DNA from: JBBDRJ01 sp963766295
Lineage (GTDB): Bacteria > Actinomycetota > JAICYB01
NCBI GenBank assembly: GCA_963766295.1
Contig: CAVXYW010000001.1
Coordinates: 774,748-838,747, forward strand
Reading direction: 5' to 3'
DNA: 64,000 nt
Shown here: positions 15,873 to 23,115 of the stretch, piece after piece
Numbering within the stretch: the stretch's first letter is position 1
Layout of the letters: the number at the start of each line of letters is the position of its first letter
The notes under the pieces: model-generated
Databases searched by the model: none
What the model saw: the letters and a program-made list of their open reading frames with translations, nothing else
Told to the model about the DNA's origin: nothing
Program-made: the position numbers and the translations under genes

Positions 15873-17086
15873 GCGATCGCGCGACGCTGGCGGCCCGGTT
15901 CCCGAGGACGCCGTTCGCCACGTTGGCGCGGGCCTACGCCTCGAGCCTGGGCGGGGACGCATGCGTCGCGGTGGCGCTGGCGGGTTCGCTCTTCTTCAAG
16001 GTGCCGGCCGACTCGGCGAGAACCGACGTCGCTCTGTACTTGCTGGTGACGATGACGCCGTTCGCTCTCGTCGCGCCGGTGCTCGGTCCCGTTCTGGACC
16101 GTGCGCGGTCGCGACGAGTGACGCTGGCCGCGGTGGCGTGCGTGGGCCGCGCCGTTCTGTGCGTGCTGATGGCCCGGCACCTCGACAGTCCGCTTTTGTA
16201 CCCGGAGGCCTTCGGGATGCTCGTCTTGATGAAGAGCTACCAGGTGGCGAAGTCGGCTATGACGCCCACCGTCGTGTCCAGTCCGGACGAGCTGGTGCGC
16301 GCGAACTCCCGGCTGACGCTGGCCGGAGTCTTCGGAGGCGTCGTCGTCGGCGGAATCGCGGCCGGGATCATGCAACTTCTTGGGGGCAGCTGGGTGCTCG
16401 CCTTAGGTGCCGTGACCTATCTGGTTTCTGCGCGGCTGACGACGTTGGTGCCCGTATCCGGCGGGATGCAGGCGGAGTCGTCCGCCGCCGAATCGGAGGA
16501 TGGACCGGCTGGGATCAAGCCGATCCATCTCTATGGGATACGTCTGGCCGCGATCGCGATGGCCGTGTTGCGAAGTGGTGTGGGCTTCGTTGTTTTTCTG
16601 CTCGCCTTCGCGCTTAAGCGCGAAGGCGAGCCTGCATGGTTCTACGGGCTGGTCATCGCCGCGAGCTCTCTCGGTGGATTCGTCGGAGCAATGGCTGCGC
16701 CACGGCTCCGACGACTCCTCCGGGAGGAGGCCGTCCTGGTCGTGTCCCTCGCGTTGCCCGCGGCGGCGGCGGTTATCGGCGCCCGCTCGGAAGCGCGGCC
16801 CGCCGCCCTTATGGTCGCCATGGCCCTGGGCATCGGTGGTTCATGCGGACGTGCCGGTTTCGACAGTCTCGTGCAACGCGACGCGCCCCACTCGTCCTGG
16901 GGCCGCGCATTTGCCCGCTTCGAGGCTTACTTCCAGCTGGCGTGGGTTCTGGGCGCGTTCATTCCGGTGTTGATCGCGATCTCACCCGGGACCGGGATGT
17001 TGATCTTGGCTTTGATCCTGGGTGCGGGGGGATTCGTATACCTGGCCGGCCTCGCGGCCGATAGCCTGCTTCACGCTTCGAGGTAG
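15869..17086 (+). CDS. MFS transporter
   Basis: A 405-residue integral membrane protein with about 11-12 hydrophobic segments and an MFS-type loop (GPVLDRARSRRVTLAAVACV) between helices 2 and 3. A central hydrophilic loop sits at about residues 195-220. The start TTG 15869 overlaps the PCD stop (TTGA); the longer open frame before it is basic and does not resemble a transporter. The substrate is unknown. A perfect 32-bp palindrome lies inside the gene at 16600-16631 and encodes part of a membrane helix and loop. Confidence 0.85.
   Translation: MSDRATLAARFPRTPFATLARAYASSLGGDACVAVALAGSLFFKVPADSARTDVALYLLVTMTPFALVAPVLGPVLDRARSRRVTLAAVACVGRAVLCVLMARHLDSPLLYPEAFGMLVLMKSYQVAKSAMTPTVVSSPDELVRANSRLTLAGVFGGVVVGGIAAGIMQLLGGSWVLALGAVTYLVSARLTTLVPVSGGMQAESSAAESEDGPAGIKPIHLYGIRLAAIAMAVLRSGVGFVVFLLAFALKREGEPAWFYGLVIAASSLGGFVGAMAAPRLRRLLREEAVLVVSLALPAAAAVIGARSEARPAALMVAMALGIGGSCGRAGFDSLVQRDAPHSSWGRAFARFEAYFQLAWVLGAFIPVLIAISPGTGMLILALILGAGGFVYLAGLAADSLLHASR
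16600..16631. repeat. Perfect 32-bp palindrome inside the MFS gene
   Basis: The arm GCTCGCCTTCGCGCTT (16600-16615) is followed with no spacer by its exact reverse complement (16616-16631), centred on TTAA. It encodes LLAFALKREGEP of the transporter. Sixteen matched pairs with no loop is far beyond chance for a given site, and the frame is kept. No relation to an insertion sequence is visible. Confidence 0.9.
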
Positions 17087-17095
17087 CGGCCCGGC

Positions 17096-17395
17096 TTAGC
17101 CGTTGTCGAGCTTGTCCTCGAGGGACTTCACCTTCGCATCGAGCACTTCGTCGAACCCTGGTCGCACGTCCGCCTTGATGACGACGCTCACGCGATCGCA
17201 ACGCCGCAGGACTGCGTCCGTCGCGGCTTTTATCACGGCGAAGACCTCGTCCCATTCACCCTCGATCGTCGTGAACATCGCATCCGTCCGATTTGGTAGG
17301 CCCGACTCACGAACAACGCGCACCGCTTCCACAACCTGATCGCTAACCGAGTCGTCGGAGGTTCCCACGGGAGTGACGCTGAACGCGACGATCAT
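17096..17395 (-). CDS. UPF0045/MTH1187-type thiamine-binding-fold protein
   Basis: A 99-residue protein beginning MIVAFSVTPVGTSDDSVS, followed by VVEAVRVVRESGLPNRTDAMFTTIEGEWDEVFAVI. These match the YkoF-like/MTH1187 family (DUF77), a ferredoxin-like fold that in characterised relatives binds thiamine or pyrimidine precursors. The start is ATG 17395; nine extra codons upstream lack family similarity. It lies convergent with the MFS gene (10-bp gap) and divergent from the PspC gene. Confidence 0.8.
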   Translation of the reverse strand: MIVAFSVTPVGTSDDSVSDQVVEAVRVVRESGLPNRTDAMFTTIEGEWDEVFAVIKAATDAVLRRCDRVSVVIKADVRPGFDEVLDAKVKSLEDKLDNG

Positions 17396-17452
17396 TCGAC
17401 CTCCTTTCCGATCGATCCTCAAAACGCAACTACTCCGCTAGGCTACGGTTTC

Positions 17453-17872
17453 GTGACCGAACCGACGTCGGCGCCGCCTCCGCCCAGCAAACCCGCGCGG
17501 CTCGTTCGCAGTCGTGAAAACCGCATGCTGGGCGGCGTCTGCGCCGGCCTGGCGAACTACTTCGGCATGGATGTAGCGCTTGTTCGCATCCTTGCCGTCG
17601 TACTCGCGTTCGCCGCCGGGACGGCGATCCTTGGCTACATCGTCGGCTGGATCATCATCCCGGAAGCCCGTCCGGACGAAGAAGTCGCCGGCGTTAGGCA
17701 TGCCGACGCATCCGATCGCGCACCGATGATCATCGGCGCGATCCTCATCGTCGGCGGCGCGCTTTGGTTGTTGAGCTCGCTCCTTCCCTGGGTGCTCGAT
17801 TTTCGCGGCATCGGTCCGCTGATCCTCGTCGGCATCGGGGTCCTGCTCGTGGTTCAGGGTTCCAAGCGTTGA
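17453..17872 (+). CDS. PspC-domain membrane protein
   Basis: A 139-residue protein, GTG start. Residues ~18-75 are a PspC domain (RSRENRMLGGVCAGLANYFGMDVALVRIL, then AILGYIVGWIIIPE). Two more hydrophobic segments follow (APMIIGAILIVGGALWLLSSLLP and IGPLILVGIGVLLVVQG), resembling the DUF5668-type helical pair found with PspC in Actinobacteria. PspC proteins take part in envelope-stress responses. Its stop overlaps the TTG of the next membrane gene (TTGA), and the following genes look like parts of the same module. Confidence 0.87.
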   Translation: MTEPTSAPPPPSKPARLVRSRENRMLGGVCAGLANYFGMDVALVRILAVVLAFAAGTAILGYIVGWIIIPEARPDEEVAGVRHADASDRAPMIIGAILIVGGALWLLSSLLPWVLDFRGIGPLILVGIGVLLVVQGSKR

Positions 17873-18603
17873 GCGATAGAGGTCCGTTCTCTTCATGGGG
17901 ACGGGTCGTTGCCGGCGCCGTGCTGATCGTCGTCGGCATCACTTGGCTGCTCCAGGCCGCCGGGATCATCGCCGTATCACTGGACGCGCTCGCGCCGTTG
18001 GCGCTGATCGTCATCGGCATCGGCCTGGTCATCGGCTCGCGTCGCGGCTCGTATCCCGTCCTAATCATCCTCGGTGTTGTGCTGACGGTTTTCCTCGCCG
18101 CTTCGTCGGAAGACGAGCTTTCCGCTTTCGGAGGTGAGCACTACGAGCAACCGACCGACTCTTCTCAGATACACCCGTACCGCTTGGGAGCCGGAACGTT
18201 GACCGTCGACCTTACGGCCTTGGATCTCGACTCCGAGACCTACGAAGTCGACGTGCGGGTAGGTACGGGACGGATCCGTGTCCTCGTGCCCGAGGACGTC
18301 CCCGTTCGCGTCGTTGCAAGTGCCGGCGCGGGTTCCCTGCGCGTGCTCGGTCAAACCTCCGCGGGCTTCAGTCCGGACCTCGATCGGGAGAGCCCCGACT
18401 TCGACGACGACGAGCCCCGAATCGACCTGCGCCTCCGGATCGGTGTCGGAACGATCACGGTCAACGAGCGCGAAAGCGTTCGGCCCGTAGGCAGGGTCTG
18501 GAACGAGATTGAGCCGCTTAGGCCGCAGCGCGTTCCCGATCCCCCGGCCGTTCCCGAATTTCCCGACGAGTTTCCCTTCGACAACAACGTGGATCGGTTC
18601 TAG
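17869..18603 (+). CDS. Membrane protein with LiaF/toastrack-like C-terminal domain
   Basis: A 244-residue protein with three N-terminal hydrophobic helices (VVAGAVLIVVGITWLLQAAG, LAPLALIVIGIGLVIG, YPVLIILGVVLTVFLA). An acidic extracytoplasmic part of beta-strand character follows (GAGTLTVDLTAL, VRVGTGRIRVLVPEDVPVRVVASAGAGSLRV), typical of the toastrack/DUF2154-like domain of LiaF and PspC-associated proteins. It probably modulates an envelope-stress response with the adjacent PspC protein. TTG 17869 is chosen because it overlaps the PspC stop; the earlier open frame is an arginine-rich shadow. Confidence 0.8.
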   Translation: MSDRGPFSSWGRVVAGAVLIVVGITWLLQAAGIIAVSLDALAPLALIVIGIGLVIGSRRGSYPVLIILGVVLTVFLAASSEDELSAFGGEHYEQPTDSSQIHPYRLGAGTLTVDLTALDLDSETYEVDVRVGTGRIRVLVPEDVPVRVVASAGAGSLRVLGQTSAGFSPDLDRESPDFDDDEPRIDLRLRIGVGTITVNERESVRPVGRVWNEIEPLRPQRVPDPPAVPEFPDEFPFDNNVDRF

Positions 18604-18864
18604 ATGCGCAACAGGCTCGCTTTGATCTCCGGAATCGCTTTCATCGTCCTCGGCGTCGTCTTCGCGGCCGACGCCCTTGACTGGATCGACGTATCGGCTC
18701 AGCTCGTGTTTCCGGTCGTGATGATCGCCATCGGTTTCGGCGTGGTCTTGGGCGCCCGAGGGCAGCGGCGCAAGGACGGGACACCGCCGGAAGCGCCACC
18801 GACCGCATCGCTAGAGGACGAACCGCCGTCAAGGGACGACGGCGAACCACCTAGCGAAAAATAG
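18604..18864 (+). CDS. Small two-helix membrane protein of the PspC module
   Basis: An 86-residue protein beginning directly after the previous stop codon. Two hydrophobic helices (LALISGIAFIVLGVVFAADAL and LVFPVVMIAIGFGVVLGARG) resemble the DUF5668 helix pair in the two preceding proteins. A Pro/Glu-rich hydrophilic tail follows. It is probably a third component of the 17453-18864 envelope module. No enzymatic motif is seen. Confidence 0.72.
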   Translation: MRNRLALISGIAFIVLGVVFAADALDWIDVSAQLVFPVVMIAIGFGVVLGARGQRRKDGTPPEAPPTASLEDEPPSRDDGEPPSEK

Positions 18865-18869
18865 TTCGG

Positions 18870-19922
18870 ATGCGTGTCGGATTGGTTGGTTGCGGCTTCA
18901 TCGGACGCGTCCATTCCTGGGCCTTCTGGGCGTTACGGAAAGCGAACCTATTCGACGCGAGGATCACAGCCGTCCACGACTCCGATCCCGAGCGAGCGGC
19001 AGCGATCGCCGAACCACACGAGGCGGCCTCGCACGAGGACCTCGAGTCGCTTCTCGATGAAGTAGACGTCGTCTACGTGTGCAACCCGACGGCCGAGCAC
19101 GCACGAGTGTGTGTCGCGGCGGCGGATCGGGGCGTTGCCGTCTTCTGCGAGAAACCGCTGGCTCCCGACATGCACAGAGCTCACCAGGTGGCGAACGTGC
19201 TCGGCCGGGTTCCCCATCGCGTGGGTCTCGTTCTGCGGACGGCTCCGGTCTTCAACCGGCTCTCGGAGCTGATCTCATCGGGACGATTCGGCCGCCTTAT
19301 GGCCCTGACGTTGCGGGACGACCAGTTCTTCCCTATCCAGGGCCAGTACGCGTCCACATGGCGATCAGATAAGGACATAGCCGGCGGAGGCACGCTAATC
19401 GAGCACTCGATCCACGACATCGATCTGTTCCGATGGCTGCTCGGCGATCCGAACTCCGTTGCGTGCCGCACGGCTTCGTTCTTCGGCTATCCGGGCATCG
19501 AGGACCTGGCCGTCGCCACGTTCGATTTCGGTGGTGGCGTAACGGCGAATCTCACATCGGTTTGGCACCAGGTCATAACACGAACCTCAACTCGACGAGT
19601 CGAAGTGTTCTTCGAAGACGCCGTCGTTTGGACGGAGGACGACAACACCGGGCCCTTGCACGTAAGCACCTCGGCGGGGGACGAGGTGCTTACGTGCGCG
19701 CTACCGGAATGGGTCGACACGTTGCCCGTGCCGGCGGAGTCGCGAAGATCGCTGGGTCTTTATACCGAAGCGACCCGGCGTTTCCTGGAGGCCGTGGCCT
19801 CCAGGAAACCAACCGGATCGCCCGATGCGACAGATGCGATCGCCGCCCATGCGTTGGTCGACGCCGCTTACCGCTCGGCCGCATCAGAAGGTCGACCGGC
19901 GGACTGTCGCGACCTGAGATAG
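18870..19922 (+). CDS. Gfo/Idh/MocA family oxidoreductase
   Basis: A 350-residue NAD(P)-dependent oxidoreductase. The N-terminal Rossmann motif is MRVGLVGCGFIGRVH, the family EKP motif is in AVFCEKPLA (residues ~91-98), and GGGTLIEHSIHDIDLFRWLLG carries the catalytic His/Asp region. The substrate is probably a sugar, inositol or related polyol but cannot be named. It starts 5 bp after the membrane module. The 3' third carries two long perfect inverted repeats (19658-19697 and 19780-19809) without loss of frame. Confidence 0.88.
   Translation: MRVGLVGCGFIGRVHSWAFWALRKANLFDARITAVHDSDPERAAAIAEPHEAASHEDLESLLDEVDVVYVCNPTAEHARVCVAAADRGVAVFCEKPLAPDMHRAHQVANVLGRVPHRVGLVLRTAPVFNRLSELISSGRFGRLMALTLRDDQFFPIQGQYASTWRSDKDIAGGGTLIEHSIHDIDLFRWLLGDPNSVACRTASFFGYPGIEDLAVATFDFGGGVTANLTSVWHQVITRTSTRRVEVFFEDAVVWTEDDNTGPLHVSTSAGDEVLTCALPEWVDTLPVPAESRRSLGLYTEATRRFLEAVASRKPTGSPDATDAIAAHALVDAAYRSAASEGRPADCRDLR
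19658..19697. repeat. Perfect inverted repeat, 16-bp arms, inside the Gfo/Idh/MocA gene
   Basis: GCACGTAAGCACCTCG (19658-19673) and its exact reverse complement (19682-19697) flank an 8-base loop. The mRNA would form a very stable hairpin in mid-gene. Confidence 0.9.
19780..19809. repeat. Perfect inverted repeat, 14-bp arms, inside the Gfo/Idh/MocA gene
   Basis: GTTTCCTGGAGGCC (19780-19793) and its reverse complement (19796-19809) are separated by GT. It lies 82 bp after the first hairpin and shares no sequence with it. Confidence 0.9.
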
Positions 19923-21353
19923 TTAACCGACCGTTACAAGCTCCCCCATGTGAATAGGGGACGGGATCATTACCTCTTCGAACCCGACGCTCCACAGGAT
20001 CTCGTCCATCGCGTCGGAGATCCCTCCGGCGAGAACGTTTATGTCGGGCATCGTGTCGAGATCACCCAAGAGTCCAAATCCGAGTTTGCCGTCATAGGAC
20101 ATCGCTCCGACAGCGAGTCCCTGATTGCGAACCAGCGGTGCCTGTGGGTAAAGCTCGAGAAGCCTGCGTCCCAGTAAGTAGAGCGGGAACTGGGGGCCGG
20201 GCACGTTCGTCACGAGCAGATTGAACGACCGGTACCTGGACTGCAGCTGAGACATGCCCGCGACCGCCACCGGAGGCAGCACGCCGGACATCTTCGCGAT
20301 CGCGTCTCCGGCCCTGACCTGACCCGACTCCTTTGCGGCGACCATGACCTCGTGGATCCGACGCAGTCGAACGATCGGGTCGCGAACGCTGACCGGCATG
20401 TTCACGACGAGCATGGCAACGCGGTTCCCGTACGAGTCGCTTTCTTCTGCGCTGCGTACAGATACGGGCACCATCACCTTCACGTCGTGCGGGTCGACTC
20501 CGCGATTGATCTGCCACCGGCGCAAGCCACCCGAGACAGCGGCGAGGATCGCGTCGTTGACCGAAGCGCCCACGGTTGTTTTCAGCGTCTTGACTTCGTC
20601 CAGGGACGAACGCGCGACCTGAAAGCGCCGCCCGGTACCGATGCGCGAGTTGATCTCCATCATGGGAGCCTGTCGAACCAGGGAGGCAGCCAGACCCAAA
20701 GCGCCGCCGGCCAGATCCGCGGCTTGCCGAATCGTGTCGCGCGGTTTGGTCAAGGCTCCGAGGATCCCTCGAGCAGCGCCAACGGATTCAGTTACTCGAT
20801 CGCGAGCGGCGGAGGCCATCATCTCGAGCGTGCTCGGCGCCCGGGGACGGGCGTGTTCGACGTATGGCTCCTCACGCGGCTCCGGTGTCGCGTCGAGAAG
20901 GACCGAATGCAGGTCGGCGCCCGATATCCCGTCCCACAAACTGTGGTGCGTCTTGGACAGGATGGCGAAGCGATCATCGGTCAGCCCTTCGATGAGGATC
21001 ATCTCCCACAAGGGTTGCGAGCGCTTCAGAGGCTGCGAGAGTAGAAAGCCGACGACATGCATCAAGTCGTCGTCTGTTCCGTCACCGGGAGCACGCATCC
21101 GATGCACGTGCCGATCGATTGCAAACGACGGATCGGGCACCCAGGCCGGACGGTGCGCGTTGAAGGGAACGGCGGCCAGGCGCTGCCTAAACCTTGGAAC
21201 GAGATGCATTCGCTGATCGAGCATCTCGATCAGTTCCTTGTCCTCCGGCGCGGGACCTTCGTAGATCGCCAGAGAAGAGATGTGCATGGGCGTTCGCGGT
21301 CCCTCGAGATAAAGGAAGCTCGCGTCCAAAGCGGAAAGACGGTCTATCGACAT
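19923..21353 (-). CDS. Wax ester synthase/diacylglycerol acyltransferase (WS/DGAT)
   Basis: A 476-residue actinobacterial-type WS/DGAT. It begins LSALDASFLYLEGPRTPMHI and has the catalytic HHxxxDG motif in KTHHSLWDGISG (His136-His137, Asp141). The C-terminal half carries VMVPVSVR, GNRVAMLVVNMPV and LVTNVPGPQFPLY (the PLW/ND-type conserved blocks). It would transfer acyl groups from acyl-CoA to diacylglycerol or fatty alcohol, making storage lipid at the membrane. Its stop is immediately next to the convergent Gfo/Idh/MocA stop. The nearby acyl-CoA dehydrogenase pair suggests a lipid-metabolism neighbourhood. Confidence 0.93.
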   Translation of the reverse strand: MSIDRLSALDASFLYLEGPRTPMHISSLAIYEGPAPEDKELIEMLDQRMHLVPRFRQRLAAVPFNAHRPAWVPDPSFAIDRHVHRMRAPGDGTDDDLMHVVGFLLSQPLKRSQPLWEMILIEGLTDDRFAILSKTHHSLWDGISGADLHSVLLDATPEPREEPYVEHARPRAPSTLEMMASAARDRVTESVGAARGILGALTKPRDTIRQAADLAGGALGLAASLVRQAPMMEINSRIGTGRRFQVARSSLDEVKTLKTTVGASVNDAILAAVSGGLRRWQINRGVDPHDVKVMVPVSVRSAEESDSYGNRVAMLVVNMPVSVRDPIVRLRRIHEVMVAAKESGQVRAGDAIAKMSGVLPPVAVAGMSQLQSRYRSFNLLVTNVPGPQFPLYLLGRRLLELYPQAPLVRNQGLAVGAMSYDGKLGFGLLGDLDTMPDINVLAGGISDAMDEILWSVGFEEVMIPSPIHMGELVTVG

Positions 21354-21400
21354 CGGGGGCGTCCCTTCTTCTTAAGGAGTTGCTTCGGGCTTTGCGCGAG

Positions 21401-21598
21401 CTAGAACGCGTTACAGCGAACGGAAAGAGCCTCGTCCAGCGCTGGGTTATCTACGCCGGCGTCGGCGCATTCGATCATCGACGGCTCCGCCGGAAATGCG
21501 CCGAACCGAAGCGGATGAACGGATGCGATCAGAACCATTGCGTCCTGCCAGTTCGCACCGTGATCCTGCGAACGTTCGAGCACTCGAACGTTACTCAT
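21401..21598 (-). CDS. Small hypothetical protein, 65 residues
   Basis: Starting at ATG 21598, this frame is preceded by GGGGAGG with a 5-base spacer, one of the better ribosome-binding sites in the window. The protein begins MSNVRVLERSQD and shows no recognisable domain. A 10-bp inverted repeat (21571-21592) lies over codons 3-10. The strong start signal is the main support. It lies alone between WS/DGAT and the acyl-CoA dehydrogenase leader. Confidence 0.45.
   Translation of the reverse strand: MSNVRVLERSQDHGANWQDAMVLIASVHPLRFGAFPAEPSMIECADAGVDNPALDEALSVRCNAF
21571..21592. repeat. Inverted repeat with 10-bp arms at the start of the small ORF
   Basis: AACGTTCGAG (21571-21580) and CTCGAACGTT (21583-21592) are separated by CA. 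It could be an operator, or fold in the mRNA just after the start codon of the 65-residue gene. Confidence 0.6.
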
Positions 21599-21779
21599 AC
21601 CAACCTCCCCGTGGTGGTGAAGTCCGTTGAGCGGGCCGTCTTGAACTGCTCAACTCTCGGGAGTGAGAACTCCCGTCCCCATCCCGGCCGAATGGTCCAT
21701 CGGAACCACCCCTCTCGGGAATGAATGCTGCTGAAGACCGATTGATACCAAGCATCACGTGTAATCACAAGGGCCTTAG

Positions 21780-21823
21780 ACCAGCACAAACGTGTTGCGC
21801 CACTGCGTACCAGCGCAAACGTG
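21780..21823. repeat. Imperfect direct repeat upstream of the acyl-CoA dehydrogenase operon
   Basis: ACCAGCACAAACGTG (21780-21794) and ACCAGCGCAAACGTG (21809-21823) differ at one position and are 29 bp apart, nearly three helical turns. They lie 107-151 bp before the chosen start at 21931, a plausible place for a regulator-binding site. The rest of 21600-21930 shows nothing I can name. Confidence 0.55.
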
Positions 21824-21930
21824 ATGTGAAGCTTTAGTTACAGATTGTCTCTTTGACGTAGATTCTCTGGGCACCGACGATGCATGTTGGTCGTTTGCAA
21901 AATGGAGCTAACCAATTTGGGGGGTACCGG

Positions 21931-23115
21931 ATGGACCTGACGTGGAGCGCCGAGGAAGAGGAATTCCGGGAAGAAGTGCGGGGATGGCTCGAGGCCAATC
22001 TCCCCAAAGAGAACAAGGCTCTCGGCGAGGACGAATTCGACGACGACCCCGCGTCCTTCGAGTTCAGGCGCGATTGGCAGCGCAAGCTCGGCGAGGCCGG
22101 CTACCTGGCCATGCACTGGCCGACGGAATACGGCGGCGGCGGCCGCACTCTGGTCGAGCAGGTCATCTTCAACGAGGAGTACGCGAAGGCCAACGCTCCG
22201 CAGCCCGTGAACTCCCTCGGACTAAATCTCGTCGGCCCGACCCTCATGACCCACGGCACCGAAGAGCAGCGAGACCGTTTCCTCAAGAAGATCCTCACGG
22301 CCGAAGAGATCTGGTGCCAGGGTTACTCCGAGCCCAATGCCGGCTCCGACCTGGCTGGACTACAAACGAAGGCCGAGCTGGTCGGCGATGAGTTCGTCAT
22401 CAACGGACAGAAGATCTGGACGACCCTGGCGCCCTTCGGCGATTGGATCTTCGTCCTGTGCCGGACCGACCCGGATGCGCCGAAGCACCAGGGGATCAGC
22501 TACATCCTCTGCGACATGCATCAGCCCGGCGTCGAGATGCGTCCGATAAAGCAGATGACTGGGACGTCCGGATTCGGAGAAGTTTTCTTCACCAACGCAC
22601 GCACTCCCAAGGACATGCTCGTCGGAAACCTGAACGACGGATGGCGCGTCGCGATGACCACACTGATGTTCGAGCGCGGCGGGAACATCCTCGGGAGCGC
22701 CGTTCGTTTCCGCCGGATGATGAGCCAGCTCCGCGAACTCGCAGAGACCACCGCTATGAACGGTGGCCACGCGATAGACGACCCGGTTATCCGTCAGCGC
22801 CTCAGCCAGTTGCTCGTCGAGGTGGAACTGCTAAGACGCAACTCCGAGCGTGCGATGTCGCCGCTGCTGAAGGGAGAGTCACCGGGGCCGGAGTCCTCGA
22901 TGGGCAAGCTGTACTGGTCGGAGTGGTATGTGCGGGCAACCGAGCTTGCTATGGAGATCCTCGGAGCGGACGGGCTGATCAACAGGCAGTCCAACACCTG
23001 GCTGCTCGAGTATCTGGCCGCCCGTGCTTCGACGATCTATACGGGCACTTCGGAGATCCAGCGCAACATCCTCGCGGAGCGCGTGCTTGGCCTGCCGCGA
23101 GGGGGGAGGAACTAA
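21931..23115 (+). CDS. Acyl-CoA dehydrogenase, large subunit-type (FadE29-like)
   Basis: A 394-residue flavoprotein: an N-terminal helical domain, the middle strand region with WCQGYSEPNAGSDLAGL and INGQKIWTT (FAD/substrate contacts), and a C-terminal helical domain ending YTGTSEIQRNILAERVLGLPR. ATG 21931 follows a GGGGGG stretch. Its stop overlaps the start of a second, shorter acyl-CoA dehydrogenase (TAATG). Such long/short pairs form alpha2-beta2 heterotetramers in actinobacterial steroid side-chain degradation (for example FadE28/FadE29). That assignment for this pair is inference. Confidence 0.92.
   Translation: MDLTWSAEEEEFREEVRGWLEANLPKENKALGEDEFDDDPASFEFRRDWQRKLGEAGYLAMHWPTEYGGGGRTLVEQVIFNEEYAKANAPQPVNSLGLNLVGPTLMTHGTEEQRDRFLKKILTAEEIWCQGYSEPNAGSDLAGLQTKAELVGDEFVINGQKIWTTLAPFGDWIFVLCRTDPDAPKHQGISYILCDMHQPGVEMRPIKQMTGTSGFGEVFFTNARTPKDMLVGNLNDGWRVAMTTLMFERGGNILGSAVRFRRMMSQLRELAETTAMNGGHAIDDPVIRQRLSQLLVEVELLRRNSERAMSPLLKGESPGPESSMGKLYWSEWYVRATELAMEILGADGLINRQSNTWLLEYLAARASTIYTGTSEIQRNILAERVLGLPRGGRN

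Noticed and set aside
22443..23114. Upstream extension of the second acyl-CoA dehydrogenase frame
   Set aside because: It lies entirely within the first dehydrogenase in another frame; the ATG at 23115 overlaps its stop and starts the conserved domain.
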